Source: Peptoniphilus_B koenoeneniae (GTDB lineage: Bacteria; Bacillota; Clostridia; Tissierellales; Peptoniphilaceae). From it: a DNA stretch of 64,000 bases. How positions within the stretch are numbered: the stretch's first letter is position 1; the number at the start of each line of letters is the position of its first letter. Position numbers and translations under genes: made by a program. This document shows, piece after piece, positions 26,645 to 36,096 of the stretch. Under the pieces are notes generated by a model that did not search any database, was not told where the DNA came from, and saw nothing but the letters and a program-made list of their open reading frames with translations. The stretch is from NCBI RefSeq assembly GCF_030812875.1, contig NZ_JAUSTN010000004.1, forward strand, positions 1-64,000, in the 5' to 3' direction.

Positions 26645-28399
26645 TTATTTTGTAATTGTTCCTTTTTTAATTGTGCCTTCAGAGCAATTCATTGTTATTA
26701 TCTCGCCGCTTTTGATTTTTTTAATAGCATCTGCGACTCCAAATATTGTCGGTATTCCTAGGTTAAGACCAGTTATTGCCGATTGAGATGTAAAACCTGC
26801 TTCCTCAACAATTAAGCCCTTTGAACGCTCAATATATTTTACCATATCATTGGTAACTCCGTCAGTTACAATAATATCTCCATCTTCAAAGTATTTTACA
26901 TAATCTTGGTCAGACTTCATCACAAGAGCTTTTCCTGTAACCTCAACATCTCCTATTCCTGTTCCCTTTGTCATAATTTCACCGACAGTTTGAACTTTTA
27001 TTAAGTTTGTTGATCCTGCAAGTCCAACAGGAACTCCCGCTGTAATTATTACAGTATCTCCCGGTTTTATAAATCCGTTTTTTCTTGATTCTTCTTGAGC
27101 TACACTAATAACTTCATCAGTTTCAACGGCACTTTTTATTAATATGGATTTAACTCCCCATTCTATGTTTAGTTGTCTTTTTACTTTTTCTTTAGTTGTT
27201 GCCCCTATTATTAAGCATTTAGGTCTGAATTTTGAAATTGCCCTTGTAGTAAAACCTGAAGTTGTAGCTGTAATAATTGCTTTTGCATCTAAGTCTTCTG
27301 CAATTGTACAAGTTGATTTTCCTATGGCATTTGTTGTAGTCATAGAAATTTCATCAATTTTCTTTCTTAAAATTTCGTGAAAATCAATGGAGTTTTCTGT
27401 TACTTCAACAATTTTTCTCATAGTTGTTACTGCATTTACAGGATATTTACCACTGGCAGTTTCTCCTGAAAGCATAACACAACTTGTTCCGTCAAGAACT
27501 GCATTGGCAACATCATTAGCTTCAGCTCTTGTAGGTCTTGGATTTCTAATCATAGAATCCAACATTTGAGTGGCTGTAATAACAACTTTTCCCTTTTCAT
27601 TACAAAGATTAATAATATCTTTTTGTGCTATAGGTACTTCTTCAGTTGCAATTTCAACTCCTAAATCTCCTCTTGCAATCATTATGCCATCAGATACATC
27701 AAGGATGTCTCTAACATTTTTAAGACCTTCCCTTGATTCTATTTTAGAAATTATTTTTATGTCATAATTGTTGTTTTCTTCAAGTATTCTTCTTATTTCA
27801 ACAACATCTGCAGGAGTTCTTATAAAAGAAGCTGCTATAAAATCCATGTCATTTTCAATAGCAAATTTTATATCTTCCTTATCTTTTTCAGTAAGTGCCG
27901 GAAGTTTAACATGGGCATCAGGAACATTTACTCCCTTTTTAGATGAAATTTCTCCTCCGTTATAAACTGAGCAGTGAATTTCATTTCCTTCAATTTCTTT
28001 AACATGAAGTTCTACAAGACCATCATCAATTAAAATCCTGGAACCTATTTTTACGTCCTTAGGAAGATTTTTATAAGAAACGGAAACTTTTTTTTCATCT
28101 CCTATAATATCTTCTGTTGTTAAAGTAAATTCATCTCCTGGATTTAAATAAAGGCGCATGGAATCTTTAAAATCTCCAAGTCTTATTTCCGGACCTTTAG
28201 TGTCAAGAATAGTAGCAATTGGTAAATTTAGTTTTTCTCTTACTTTTTTAATTTTTTTAAGACGAGCAAGATGTTCTTCATGACTACCGTGAGAAAAATT
28301 CAAGCGGCAAACATCAAGACCTTCTTTAAAAAGTTTTTCTAAAACTTCTTCAGAATCACTTGCCGGTCCTATTGTGCAAATAATTTTTGTTCTTTTCAT
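26645..28399 (-). CDS. pyk: Pyruvate kinase with C-terminal PEP-utilizer-like domain
   Basis: The 584-aa enzyme converts PEP and ADP to pyruvate and ATP in glycolysis. The barrel domain has MKRTKIICTIGPAS at the N-terminus, the catalytic-lysine region IISKIESREG, and MIARGDLGVE. A regulatory C domain and an extra ~110-residue tail follow from about residue 475. That tail contains GLIVEEAGFTSQSAITGLNLGIP, resembling the phosphohistidine domain of PEP synthases but with S in place of H. This extension is typical of Bacillus-type enzymes. The gene stands alone, with its own promoter and terminator. Confidence 0.97.
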   Translation of the reverse strand: MKRTKIICTIGPASDSEEVLEKLFKEGLDVCRLNFSHGSHEEHLARLKKIKKVREKLNLPIATILDTKGPEIRLGDFKDSMRLYLNPGDEFTLTTEDIIGDEKKVSVSYKNLPKDVKIGSRILIDDGLVELHVKEIEGNEIHCSVYNGGEISSKKGVNVPDAHVKLPALTEKDKEDIKFAIENDMDFIAASFIRTPADVVEIRRILEENNNYDIKIISKIESREGLKNVRDILDVSDGIMIARGDLGVEIATEEVPIAQKDIINLCNEKGKVVITATQMLDSMIRNPRPTRAEANDVANAVLDGTSCVMLSGETASGKYPVNAVTTMRKIVEVTENSIDFHEILRKKIDEISMTTTNAIGKSTCTIAEDLDAKAIITATTSGFTTRAISKFRPKCLIIGATTKEKVKRQLNIEWGVKSILIKSAVETDEVISVAQEESRKNGFIKPGDTVIITAGVPVGLAGSTNLIKVQTVGEIMTKGTGIGDVEVTGKALVMKSDQDYVKYFEDGDIIVTDGVTNDMVKYIERSKGLIVEEAGFTSQSAITGLNLGIPTIFGVADAIKKIKSGEIITMNCSEGTIKKGTITK

Positions 28400-28429
28400 T
28401 TTTTTCCTCCATAAATAATACCTATGTGA

Positions 28430-28459
28430 ATTATACCCTAAGTTCCCTTTAATAGTCTA
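28430..28459 (-). promoter_or_regulatory. Candidate pyk promoter
   Basis: Minus-strand TATAAT (28435-28430) with TAGACT 18 bp upstream. It is divergent from the nrdD control region. Confidence 0.55.
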
Positions 28460-28471
28460 CAAAAATATGCT

Positions 28472-28529
28472 TTAATATATCTTGTGTTTTTTTATTATAT
28501 CTATTGCTTTATTACACAATATATAGTAT
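28472..28529 (+). promoter_or_regulatory. NrdR-like box pair at the nrdDG promoter
   Basis: The 16-mer at 28514-28529 (ACACAATATATAGTAT) differs at one position from the NrdR consensus acaCwAtATaTwGtgt. A weaker second copy (TTAATATATCTTGTGT) lies at 28472-28487. Their offset is 42 bp, about four helical turns. Confidence 0.65.
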
Positions 28530-28532
28530 ATT
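28504..28532 (+). promoter_or_regulatory. Candidate nrdDG promoter
   Basis: TTGCTT (28504-28509), 17-bp spacer, TATATT (28527-28532). The stronger NrdR-like box covers the spacer and the start of the -10 element, as expected for repression. Confidence 0.6.
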
Positions 28533-28569
28533 TATTTTAGTAAAAAATATATCTGAAAGGAAGAGTCCC

Positions 28570-30693
28570 ATGATAACCGTTAGAAAAAGAAATGGAAATT
28601 CAGTAGCTTTTGATTCTGAAAAAATTAAAATTGCTATTGAAAAAGCTATGCATTCTCCAAATGGAATCTACATAGAAAATCAAGCACAAAAAATTGCTGA
28701 TGAAATTTTTGATTATGCTCAAACTTTAAACAAAGAGCTGAGTATATATGATATTGAGGAACAAGTTTACTATAGACTTATTCATTACAATAATCCCGCC
28801 ACTGCAAGAGCCTATGAATCTTACAAGTCCGTTCAAGCTTTTAAGCGTGAAGCAAACACAACAGACGATGAAATTCTCGGCCTTTTAAATCAAACTAACA
28901 CTGAAGTTATTGATGAAAACTCAAATAAAAATGCAATAATAGCTTCTACTCAAAGGGACTTGATTGCGGGAGAAGTTTCAAAAGATATTGCAAAGAGAAA
29001 GATGATTCCAGCAGATTTAGTTGAAGCTCACGACAGCGGTGCAATTCACATACACGATTTAGATTATTTTATCCAACCTATCTTTAATTGCTGTCTTGTA
29101 AATATGAAAGATATGCTGGGAAAAGGAACTGTTGTAAATGGAAAGATGATTGAATCTCCAAAATCTTTTCAAGTTGCTTGTAATGTCATGACGCAGATAA
29201 TAGCCCAAATTGCGTCAAATCAATATGGGGGCCAATCTATAGATATTTCTTGCTTAGGAAAATATTTAAGACGTTCCTATGAAAAAAATTTGAATTTAGC
29301 AGTTGAAATTATAGGTGATCTTGATCTTGCACAAAAAATGGCAGATGAAATGACTAAAAAAGATTTGCAAAGTGGAATTCAAACAATCCAATATCAAATC
29401 AACACCCTTATGACTTCAAACGGCCAAGCTCCTTTTGTAACTTTATTTATGCACATAAAAGACGGAGAAGCCTATGAAAATGAAATTGCTCAAATTATTG
29501 AAGAAATATTAAAACAAAGAATACAAGGTATTAAAAATGATGCAGGCGTTTATGTAACTCCGGCTTTTCCGAAACTTATTTATGTTCTTGATGAAAATAA
29601 TGTAAATAAGGATTCCAAATACTATTATTTAACATCTCTTGCTATTAGATGCACTGCTAAGAGAATGTATCCTGACTATATTTCAGCAAAAAAAATGCGT
29701 CAAAATTATGAAGGCAATGTCTTTTCTCCTATGGGTTGTAGGGCCTTTTTGCCTCCTTATAAAAATGAAAATGGACAATATGTCTTTGATGGAAGGTTCA
29801 ATGTAGGGGTTTGTACAATAAATCTTCCTCAAATAGGAATCCTTTCTCAAGGAGATGAAAATAAATTTTTTGAAATCTTAGAAAAGAGAATGGAACTTGT
29901 AAAAAGAGTGGGAATTTTAAGATATAAACATCTTAAAAATGTAACAAGTGATGTTTCTCCTATTCACTGGCAACATGGTGCCATTGCAAGACTTCCTAAA
30001 CATGCAAAAATAGAAAGCCTTTTAAAGGGTGGCTACTCCACTTATACAATAGGTTATATAGGAATTTATGAAGCCTCAATGCTTGTTAAAGGCGTAAGCC
30101 ACACAGACCCTAAAGGAACGGAATTTGCAAATAAAATTATGGACTTCTTAAACAAGAAAAAAGAAGAATGGACAAAGGAAACAGGCTTACAATTTGCAGT
30201 TTACGGAACTCCTGCAGAAAGTTTAACTCACAGATTTAATTCCATAGACAGAAACAGATTTGGAATAATTGAAAATATTACAGATAAGGGCTACTATACA
30301 AACTCTTTCCATGTTGATGTAAGAGAAAAAATTTCCGCTTTTGAAAAATTTGCTTTTGAAGCAAAATTCCAAGATAAATCTTCAGGCGGATGCATTTCTT
30401 ACGTAGAGATACCAAACATGGAGCACAATCTGGAAGCTCTTGAAACAATGGTTAAATTTATTTACGATAACATTCAATATGCAGAGTTCAATACAAAAAG
30501 TGATTATTGTAGCGTTTGCGGTTATGACGGAGAAATTAAAGTAAATGAAAATAATGAATGGCAATGTCCTCAATGTGGAAACACCGATAAGGCTACTTTA
30601 TCCGTCGTTCGAAGAACATGCGGTTACCTTGGTGAAAATTTCTGGAACGAAGGTAGAACTAAAGAAATAAAGGACAGAGTTCTTCACATATAA
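28570..30693 (+). CDS. nrdD: Anaerobic (class III) ribonucleoside-triphosphate reductase
   Basis: The 707-aa glycyl-radical enzyme makes dNTPs from NTPs without oxygen. It has an N-terminal ATP-cone (from MITVRKRNG, about 95 residues), a long barrel domain, a C-terminal zinc site (CSVCG and CPQCG, around residues 644-666) and the radical loop RTCGYLG near residue 686. I start at 28570 because the sequence MITVRKRNG is the normal ATP-cone beginning and AAAGGAAG precedes it. An in-frame ATG at 28504 would lie inside the promoter. nrdG overlaps its stop codon. Confidence 0.97.
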   Translation: MITVRKRNGNSVAFDSEKIKIAIEKAMHSPNGIYIENQAQKIADEIFDYAQTLNKELSIYDIEEQVYYRLIHYNNPATARAYESYKSVQAFKREANTTDDEILGLLNQTNTEVIDENSNKNAIIASTQRDLIAGEVSKDIAKRKMIPADLVEAHDSGAIHIHDLDYFIQPIFNCCLVNMKDMLGKGTVVNGKMIESPKSFQVACNVMTQIIAQIASNQYGGQSIDISCLGKYLRRSYEKNLNLAVEIIGDLDLAQKMADEMTKKDLQSGIQTIQYQINTLMTSNGQAPFVTLFMHIKDGEAYENEIAQIIEEILKQRIQGIKNDAGVYVTPAFPKLIYVLDENNVNKDSKYYYLTSLAIRCTAKRMYPDYISAKKMRQNYEGNVFSPMGCRAFLPPYKNENGQYVFDGRFNVGVCTINLPQIGILSQGDENKFFEILEKRMELVKRVGILRYKHLKNVTSDVSPIHWQHGAIARLPKHAKIESLLKGGYSTYTIGYIGIYEASMLVKGVSHTDPKGTEFANKIMDFLNKKKEEWTKETGLQFAVYGTPAESLTHRFNSIDRNRFGIIENITDKGYYTNSFHVDVREKISAFEKFAFEAKFQDKSSGGCISYVEIPNMEHNLEALETMVKFIYDNIQYAEFNTKSDYCSVCGYDGEIKVNENNEWQCPQCGNTDKATLSVVRRTCGYLGENFWNEGRTKEIKDRVLHI

Positions 30694-31208
30694 TGAATTA
30701 CGCACAAATAAGAAAATATGACATTGCCAACGGACCAGGAATAAGAAGTTCAATTTTTGTTACAGGTTGCAAAAATAACTGTCCCGGATGCTTCAATAAA
30801 GAATATCAGGACTTTGATTTTGGAAATAAATGGACTGAAAAGGAAACAAGAGAGATTATAGAATATTTAAAAGATCCTGAAATTGAAGGTCTTACTCTTT
30901 TAGGTGGAGAACCTATGGAACACCCTGTGGAACTTAGGGAAATTCTTCTACAAATAAAAAAAGAAGTTCAAAAAAATATCTGGGTTTACTCAGGTTTCAC
31001 TTACGAAATAATTTTAAAAGACGAAAATAAATTCAATCTTTTAAAAGAATGTGACTTTCTTGTAGATGGACTTTTTAATGAAAATTTAAAGGATTTAAAA
31101 TTAAGATTTAGAGGAAGCTCAAACCAAAGAATAATAGATATAAAAAAATCCTTAAAGGAAAATAAAGTTGTCCTTTGGGATCAAACAGTAAAAAATAATT
31201 TTCATTAA
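30693..31208 (+). CDS. nrdG: Anaerobic ribonucleotide reductase activating protein
   Basis: The 171-aa radical-SAM protein has the cluster motif CKNNCPGCFN and GGEPME. It installs the glycyl radical on NrdD, using SAM and a 4Fe-4S cluster. The ATG shares a base with the nrdD stop (TAATG). At 171 aa it is of normal length. Confidence 0.97.
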   Translation: MNYAQIRKYDIANGPGIRSSIFVTGCKNNCPGCFNKEYQDFDFGNKWTEKETREIIEYLKDPEIEGLTLLGGEPMEHPVELREILLQIKKEVQKNIWVYSGFTYEIILKDENKFNLLKECDFLVDGLFNENLKDLKLRFRGSSNQRIIDIKKSLKENKVVLWDQTVKNNFH

Positions 31209-31210
31209 TA

Positions 31211-31250
31211 AAAAAGGATGGAGTCTTAAAACTTCATCCTTTTATTTTTT
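31211..31250. terminator. Bidirectional terminator between nrdG and capA-like
   Basis: AAAAGGATG ... CATCCTTTT, with inner AGT/ACT pairing and T-rich flanks on each side. It serves the converging genes, and the capA-like stop codon lies within it. Confidence 0.85.
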
Positions 31251-32405
31251 ATAATCTAAAATTTCCATAGACCTTTTATAATTATTGTCCAGTCTTACTT
31301 TTTCCCCTTCAGGTAAATCTCCCCTGTATTTACCTCCCTCAAGTAAATCTTTCATAGCGTAAACATAGTATCTGTAAATCCCGTCAACAATTCTTCTACT
31401 CGTGTAAGTGGGAATTAAGTCAACATCAAAATTAATTTTTTCGCTATCTTTTTTTAAATTAATACTTACAATAACTCCACACTCTGTATCATAAGTGCCC
31501 ATCCACTCTTTTCTTTGATTGGCTATGGAATTTCCCATGGAATAAATTAAAAACTTATCTCTTCCGTCAACATTGAACTTTAAAGCTTTTTGTAAAACAT
31601 GAGGATGGGAGCCTAAAATAATATCAGCACCAGCTTTAAAAATTTCATTTGCATAAAGCCTTTGTCTTTCAGCAAAGTCGGTATGGTATTCATCTCCCCA
31701 ATGGCAATAGACAAGAATAATGTCTGCTCCAGCTTTCTTTGTATCTTCAATATCTTTTTTAACCATATTTAAATCAAGAGGGCTTACAACATAAGACTTA
31801 TCCTTTAAAATTCCCTCCATGCCGTTAAACATTTCACTGTAAGATAAAAGTCCAACTTTTATCCCCTTTATGTCCACAACATTTATTCTGTCATTTTCTT
31901 CTTTTCTTGTGCCAAAAGGTAAAATATTGTTTTCTTTTATTGCATCAATAGTTGTCAAAACTCCTTCATAGCCTGTATCAAGGCAGTGGTTGTTGCAAGT
32001 TGAAAGAGCATCAAAACCAAAATCTTTTAAAAATTTTACAGCTTCTTTAGGAGCATTAAACATGGGATGACCTGCAATAGGTCTGTTGGGATTTATAGTT
32101 GCTTCAAAATTTCCAATTGCATAATCAGAAGAAGTAAGATATTCCTTTACCTTTTCATAGTAAGTGGAAAAATCATACTTACCCTCAGCATCTTTGGTTT
32201 TTATATAAAGAGGCTGATGAAACATTATATCTCCCGTTGCCATAATATTTGCCTGGATAAAACTTTTTTCAGATTTTTCTTCTTTAATAATTTTTTCTTT
32301 TTTATAATTTTCCTGATTTTTATTTGAAGGCAAAAAAAAGTTTGAATAAATAATTACCAGAAGGCTTGCAAGGATAAGCCAAACTAATGATATAAATCTC
32401 TTCAT
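31242..32405 (-). CDS. CapA/PgsA-family metallophosphatase-like protein, membrane anchored
   Basis: The 387-aa protein has an N-terminal membrane anchor (~residues 4-24), a Lys/Glu-rich linker, and a CapA-type domain. Motifs include ATGDIMFHQPL, IGNFEATI, CNNHCLDTG, HWGDEY and GSHPHVLQ, which supply the metal-binding residues. CapA proteins are linked to poly-gamma-glutamate capsule synthesis, but no capB or capC homologues are present in this window. The substrate is therefore unknown. The gene overlaps queH by 4 nt and is probably co-transcribed with it. Confidence 0.85.
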   Translation of the reverse strand: MKRFISLVWLILASLLVIIYSNFFLPSNKNQENYKKEKIIKEEKSEKSFIQANIMATGDIMFHQPLYIKTKDAEGKYDFSTYYEKVKEYLTSSDYAIGNFEATINPNRPIAGHPMFNAPKEAVKFLKDFGFDALSTCNNHCLDTGYEGVLTTIDAIKENNILPFGTRKEENDRINVVDIKGIKVGLLSYSEMFNGMEGILKDKSYVVSPLDLNMVKKDIEDTKKAGADIILVYCHWGDEYHTDFAERQRLYANEIFKAGADIILGSHPHVLQKALKFNVDGRDKFLIYSMGNSIANQRKEWMGTYDTECGVIVSINLKKDSEKINFDVDLIPTYTSRRIVDGIYRYYVYAMKDLLEGGKYRGDLPEGEKVRLDNNYKRSMEILDYKK

Positions 32406-33031
32406 AAGCTCTTATTCCTATTTCTATTTTCTGCTTCAATTTTTGAAAATTTACATCCGCAGTAGTCTTGTCTGTATAAATTATATTGTTGAGAAAGTTC
32501 CACAGACCTTTTAAAGCCGTTTTTCTTTTTAAAATCACTCATTAAAAATTTTGCTCCCGTTTTTTTCTCAATAGCAAGTCCCATTTTATTTATAATTTGC
32601 GAATCCTTATGGGGGCTTATAGTAAGACTTGTTGTCCAAAAATCACAGTCCAAATCCCTTGCACAAAGACCTGTATATAAAAGTCTCAAGTAATAACATC
32701 TCATACATCTTTTGCCACCCTCAGGAGCCTTCTCTGTGCCTCTTATGACACTTAAAAATTCCTCTGGTATAAAGTCTGGAACAATTAAATTTATTTCTTC
32801 GTCTTTTTTTAAAGCATCAATAATTTTTCTTTGTTCTTTAATTCTTCTTTCCCATTCCATTTTTGAATCAAGGTTTGGGTTGTAAAATAAAATGTTAATT
32901 TGAAAATTTTCCATAAGTCTTTCAATAACTGCCGATGAACAAGGTCCACAGCAAGAATGAATTAAAAGCTTTGGCTTATAGTTTAATTTTTTAATTGTAT
33001 TTTCCATTTCTAAATTGTAATTAATTTTCAT
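32402..33031 (-). CDS. queH: Epoxyqueuosine reductase QueH
   Basis: The 209-aa protein carries the QueH (DUF208) cysteine pattern: LIHSCCGPC at residues 24-31, CMRCYYLR in the middle and YCGCKFS near the C-terminus. These residues hold a 4Fe-4S cluster and an associated metal. QueH performs the last step of queuosine formation in tRNA. I start at MKINYN (33031), 20-30 residues before the first motif as usual. There is no Shine-Dalgarno sequence there, and a TATAAT ends only 6 nt upstream, so the mRNA may be leaderless. Confidence 0.9.
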   Translation of the reverse strand: MKINYNLEMENTIKKLNYKPKLLIHSCCGPCSSAVIERLMENFQINILFYNPNLDSKMEWERRIKEQRKIIDALKKDEEINLIVPDFIPEEFLSVIRGTEKAPEGGKRCMRCYYLRLLYTGLCARDLDCDFWTTSLTISPHKDSQIINKMGLAIEKKTGAKFLMSDFKKKNGFKRSVELSQQYNLYRQDYCGCKFSKIEAENRNRNKSL

Positions 33032-33037
33032 GGAATA

Positions 33038-33066
33038 ATTATAACACAATATTATTTTTAAAATAA
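33038..33066 (-). promoter_or_regulatory. queH promoter placed for a leaderless transcript
   Basis: TATAAT (33043-33038), 17-bp spacer and weak -35 TTATTT (33066-33061) that falls in the T-tract of the cls terminator. The expected transcription start coincides with the A of the queH ATG. Confidence 0.55.
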
Positions 33067-33087
33067 AAAAGACGACTTTCGTCGTCT
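33064..33087 (-). terminator. Terminator of the cls operon
   Basis: GACGAC / GTCGTC stem with a 4-nt loop, followed on the minus strand by TTTTTTATTTT. Confidence 0.85.
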
Positions 33088-33117
33088 ACTTTTATATTTT
33101 TTATAAGAAATTTAACC

Positions 33118-34713
33118 TTACATAAGAGGACCAAAAATTTTCATAAAGGCTCCAAAAAGCCTGTAATAAATTGGTAGAGCCTCATAGTCTTCCATGCTTA
33201 CCTCTTTTGAAATCAAAAGAGTATTTCTAAAATCTTCCCCTATGTCAAATACACTTTCTTCTCCGCATATAAAAATTCCATTTTCATAATTTAAATGAAA
33301 AGAACGAAAATCCATGTTTACAGTTCCTACAGTTGCCACTTTTCCATCTACCATCATAACTTTTGAATGAATAAAACCAGGTCTGTATTCATAAATTCTT
33401 ACGCCCTCTGGAAGTAAGTCTTTAAAATGGCTTCTTGCAACGGCGAAGGGAATTTTTTTATCTGGAATATGAGGGATTATAATCCTCACATCCACTCCCC
33501 TTTTTGCAGCAAAAGTTAAAGCTACAATCATTTCATTATCGAGTATAAGATAGGGACTCATAATGTGAATGTATTTTTTTGCAGAATATGCCATGTGCAA
33601 ATAAACATTTTTAGCAAGACTTTCTCCATCTCCTGGAGCATCTGAATAGGGAATAATATAATCTTTGGAATAAATCTCTTCAAATTGGTCCTCTTGCAAC
33701 CTTTTTTCGTAATCTTTATTTCCATCCTTAAAAATATTCCACATTTGCAAAAATATTGCCGTCATGGTTTTTACTGCAGGTCCTTTAATTTTTATAGCAT
33801 TGTCCTTCCAATTTCCATAATAATTTACAAGGTTTGCATACTCGTCTGCAAAATTTATTCCTCCAGTGAAGGCCACTTTATTATCTATAACAAGGACCTT
33901 TCTGTGATCCCTGTTGTTTTGATAAGTTGAAAGTATTGGTGCAACGGGAGAAAATACTTTTACATCTATACCCGCTTCTGTTAAATCTTCCTCAAAATCC
34001 TTAGGCAAGTTAAACATTGTAATGGCATCAAACATAAATCTTACTTCAACACCCTCTCTTGCCTTTTCTTTTAAAATAGAAATGTATTGGTCTAAAATTT
34101 CTCCGGATTTTAAAATAAAATATTCAGAATAAATAAAATCCTTAGCCTTTCTAAGCTCAGCGAACATTTCATCAAAAGCATATCTGCCTTCGCTGTAATA
34201 TTCCACTGGAGAATTGTCATAAACTGGATAAGGACCCAGATTATATAAATATTGTGCCAGTTCTTTAAAGTTTTCCTTTTCTTCTTCCATTTTTTTTAAA
34301 ACTTTCTCATTTTGTTTTAAATAGGGTCTTGTCCTTTTTATATTTAATTTTAAATTTTCTATTGTAATTTTATTTCCCGGTATTGTGTGCAAAAATAAAT
34401 ATAAAAGAGATCCAAATATGGGAAAAACTGCAATAGGAATTAGCCAAGAAATTTTATATGCTGGATTCATATCCTTATCAACAATATGAACCGTCATAAA
34501 AATTGTAAGCAGAGCCATAAAAGGCGCTGAAAAATTAAGAAGTTTATCTTTAAACCAAATAAAAATTGCCATAACAACTAATATTTGAATTAAAAGTAAA
34601 ATTCCTATTAAAACAATAGGTCTGTCCTTAAAATTTCTACTTAATTTTTTAGCCCTTTGCTCATATTTTTGTCTAAATTCCTTCTTTACCTTTTTAGGCA
34701 ATAAATTACTCAA
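33118..34713 (-). CDS. cls: Cardiolipin synthase (phospholipase D family)
   Basis: The 531-aa protein has two N-terminal TM segments (~45-100) and two HKD catalytic motifs. The first is HRKVLVIDNKVAFTGG near residue 272 and the second HSKVMMVDGKVATVGT near residue 446. It joins two phosphatidylglycerol molecules to cardiolipin at the membrane. It overlaps the upstream peptidase gene by 8 nt, and its terminator follows within 60 nt. Confidence 0.95.
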   Translation of the reverse strand: MSNLLPKKVKKEFRQKYEQRAKKLSRNFKDRPIVLIGILLLIQILVVMAIFIWFKDKLLNFSAPFMALLTIFMTVHIVDKDMNPAYKISWLIPIAVFPIFGSLLYLFLHTIPGNKITIENLKLNIKRTRPYLKQNEKVLKKMEEEKENFKELAQYLYNLGPYPVYDNSPVEYYSEGRYAFDEMFAELRKAKDFIYSEYFILKSGEILDQYISILKEKAREGVEVRFMFDAITMFNLPKDFEEDLTEAGIDVKVFSPVAPILSTYQNNRDHRKVLVIDNKVAFTGGINFADEYANLVNYYGNWKDNAIKIKGPAVKTMTAIFLQMWNIFKDGNKDYEKRLQEDQFEEIYSKDYIIPYSDAPGDGESLAKNVYLHMAYSAKKYIHIMSPYLILDNEMIVALTFAAKRGVDVRIIIPHIPDKKIPFAVARSHFKDLLPEGVRIYEYRPGFIHSKVMMVDGKVATVGTVNMDFRSFHLNYENGIFICGEESVFDIGEDFRNTLLISKEVSMEDYEALPIYYRLFGAFMKIFGPLM

Positions 34714-35773
34714 TTACCTTCAGCTCCTTGGGATAATTGTTTAAAACTTTAACTCCATCTTCTGTTACCAAGACGAGGTCTTCAATCCTTACTCCACAAA
34801 CTCCTGGTTTGTAAATTCCAGGCTCAATAGAAAAAATATTTCCAACTTTTGTAAAATTGTCATTTGTAGATGAAATATCGCCGCTTTCGTGACATTCCAT
34901 ACCTATAAAATGACCTGTCCTATGGGTAAAATATTGGCCATATCCTGCATCTTCAATAACTTTTCTAACAGCCTTATCTATGTCTGAAATTTTGACGTTG
35001 GGTTTTACCATGGATATGCCTTTTAAGTTTGCCTTTAAAACAGTGTTATAAATTTTTTTCTGTTCAGAACTTACAGACTTGTAAAAAAATGTCCTTGTCA
35101 TATCTGAACAATATCCATTTTTAACACAGCCCATATCAATAACAATACTTTGGCCTTCTTCTTTTTTATTGTCATTTGTCATATGGTGGGGGTCCCATGA
35201 ACCTTCCCCATATCCTACAATAGTTTCAAAAGATTTATCTTCTGCTCCAAGATCCTTATAAACTCTATCTAAAAAATCGCACATTTCAAGTTCACTTAAA
35301 TCTTCAGAAAGTTTTTCTTCCATTTTGCCCATAGCTTCATCATTAAGTCTTGAAGCTTCTTCCATAAATTCTATTTCTTTTAAATCTTTTACAGCTCTTA
35401 AATCATCTATCATAAAGGAACCTAACTTATAAGTTTTATCCCCTTCCATAAGATTTAAGAGAAATCTTGCAGGCATATTTTTATCAATGCCTAGGATTTT
35501 TGCCTCTTTTATTAAATTTTTAAGACTTTCAATAGGCTTATCTGTGTCTGTATAGACAACAGGATTTAAATCTTCTTCAATTGGTGGAAATAATTTATTT
35601 GCAAAAACATTTATTTCTCCTTTAGAATTAATCCTTAAAGCATAAAATCTTTCCCCTGGTTCAATATAAATTGAAGTTAAATATTTTATAGCAAAGGGGT
35701 CTGTAATAATTATTTCATCAAAATTATTATCTTTTAATTTTTCTATTAGTTTTTGTATTTTTTCTTTTTTCAT
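34706..35773 (-). CDS. M24B Xaa-Pro aminopeptidase
   Basis: The 355-aa protein has a creatinase-like N-terminal domain and a pita-bread metallopeptidase domain. Metal ligands are visible in IDMGCVKNGYCSDMTRTF, HRTGHFIGMECHE, SIEPGIY and VRIEDLVLV. It would remove N-terminal residues preceding proline from peptides, fitting peptide catabolism after Opp uptake. It overlaps the 99-aa gene upstream and cls downstream. Confidence 0.92.
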   Translation of the reverse strand: MKKEKIQKLIEKLKDNNFDEIIITDPFAIKYLTSIYIEPGERFYALRINSKGEINVFANKLFPPIEEDLNPVVYTDTDKPIESLKNLIKEAKILGIDKNMPARFLLNLMEGDKTYKLGSFMIDDLRAVKDLKEIEFMEEASRLNDEAMGKMEEKLSEDLSELEMCDFLDRVYKDLGAEDKSFETIVGYGEGSWDPHHMTNDNKKEEGQSIVIDMGCVKNGYCSDMTRTFFYKSVSSEQKKIYNTVLKANLKGISMVKPNVKISDIDKAVRKVIEDAGYGQYFTHRTGHFIGMECHESGDISSTNDNFTKVGNIFSIEPGIYKPGVCGVRIEDLVLVTEDGVKVLNNYPKELKVIE

Positions 35774-36069
35774 AATTTTTTATTAATCTCGCATTTCACT
35801 ATAAGAGAATTTTTTGGAATTTCAATAGGAAATTCTTCCGGCATAACTTGGCATGAACCTTGAAATAAAATTCTCTTGTCATCTTTATCTTTAAAAGATA
35901 TAAGTACATTTTTACATTTTTCTATCATCTCACAAATATTTTTTTTGTAGGGAATATAAAAATAAAGATAATCTCCTAAGAAAAATTCCATATCCAAATT
36001 TACAGGAGAATCTCCATCTAAGAAAGAAACTCTCAAACTTCTCATACTTTTTAAAAGTTCAGTATCCAT
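35770..36069 (-). CDS. Small protein of unknown function
   Basis: A 99-aa acidic and hydrophobic protein with no signal peptide or TM segment. It begins MDTELLKSMRSLRVSF after a good AAGGAGGTAGC site. It contains the alternating pattern YLYFYIPYKK and VLISFKDKDDKRILFQGSCQV. That suggests a small beta-barrel, possibly PilZ-like or flavin split-barrel-like, but I see no diagnostic motif. It overlaps the M24 peptidase gene by 4 nt, so the two are co-translated. Confidence 0.7.
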   Translation of the reverse strand: MDTELLKSMRSLRVSFLDGDSPVNLDMEFFLGDYLYFYIPYKKNICEMIEKCKNVLISFKDKDDKRILFQGSCQVMPEEFPIEIPKNSLIVKCEINKKL

Positions 36070-36096
36070 GCTACCTCCTTATGTTTTTCTATATGC

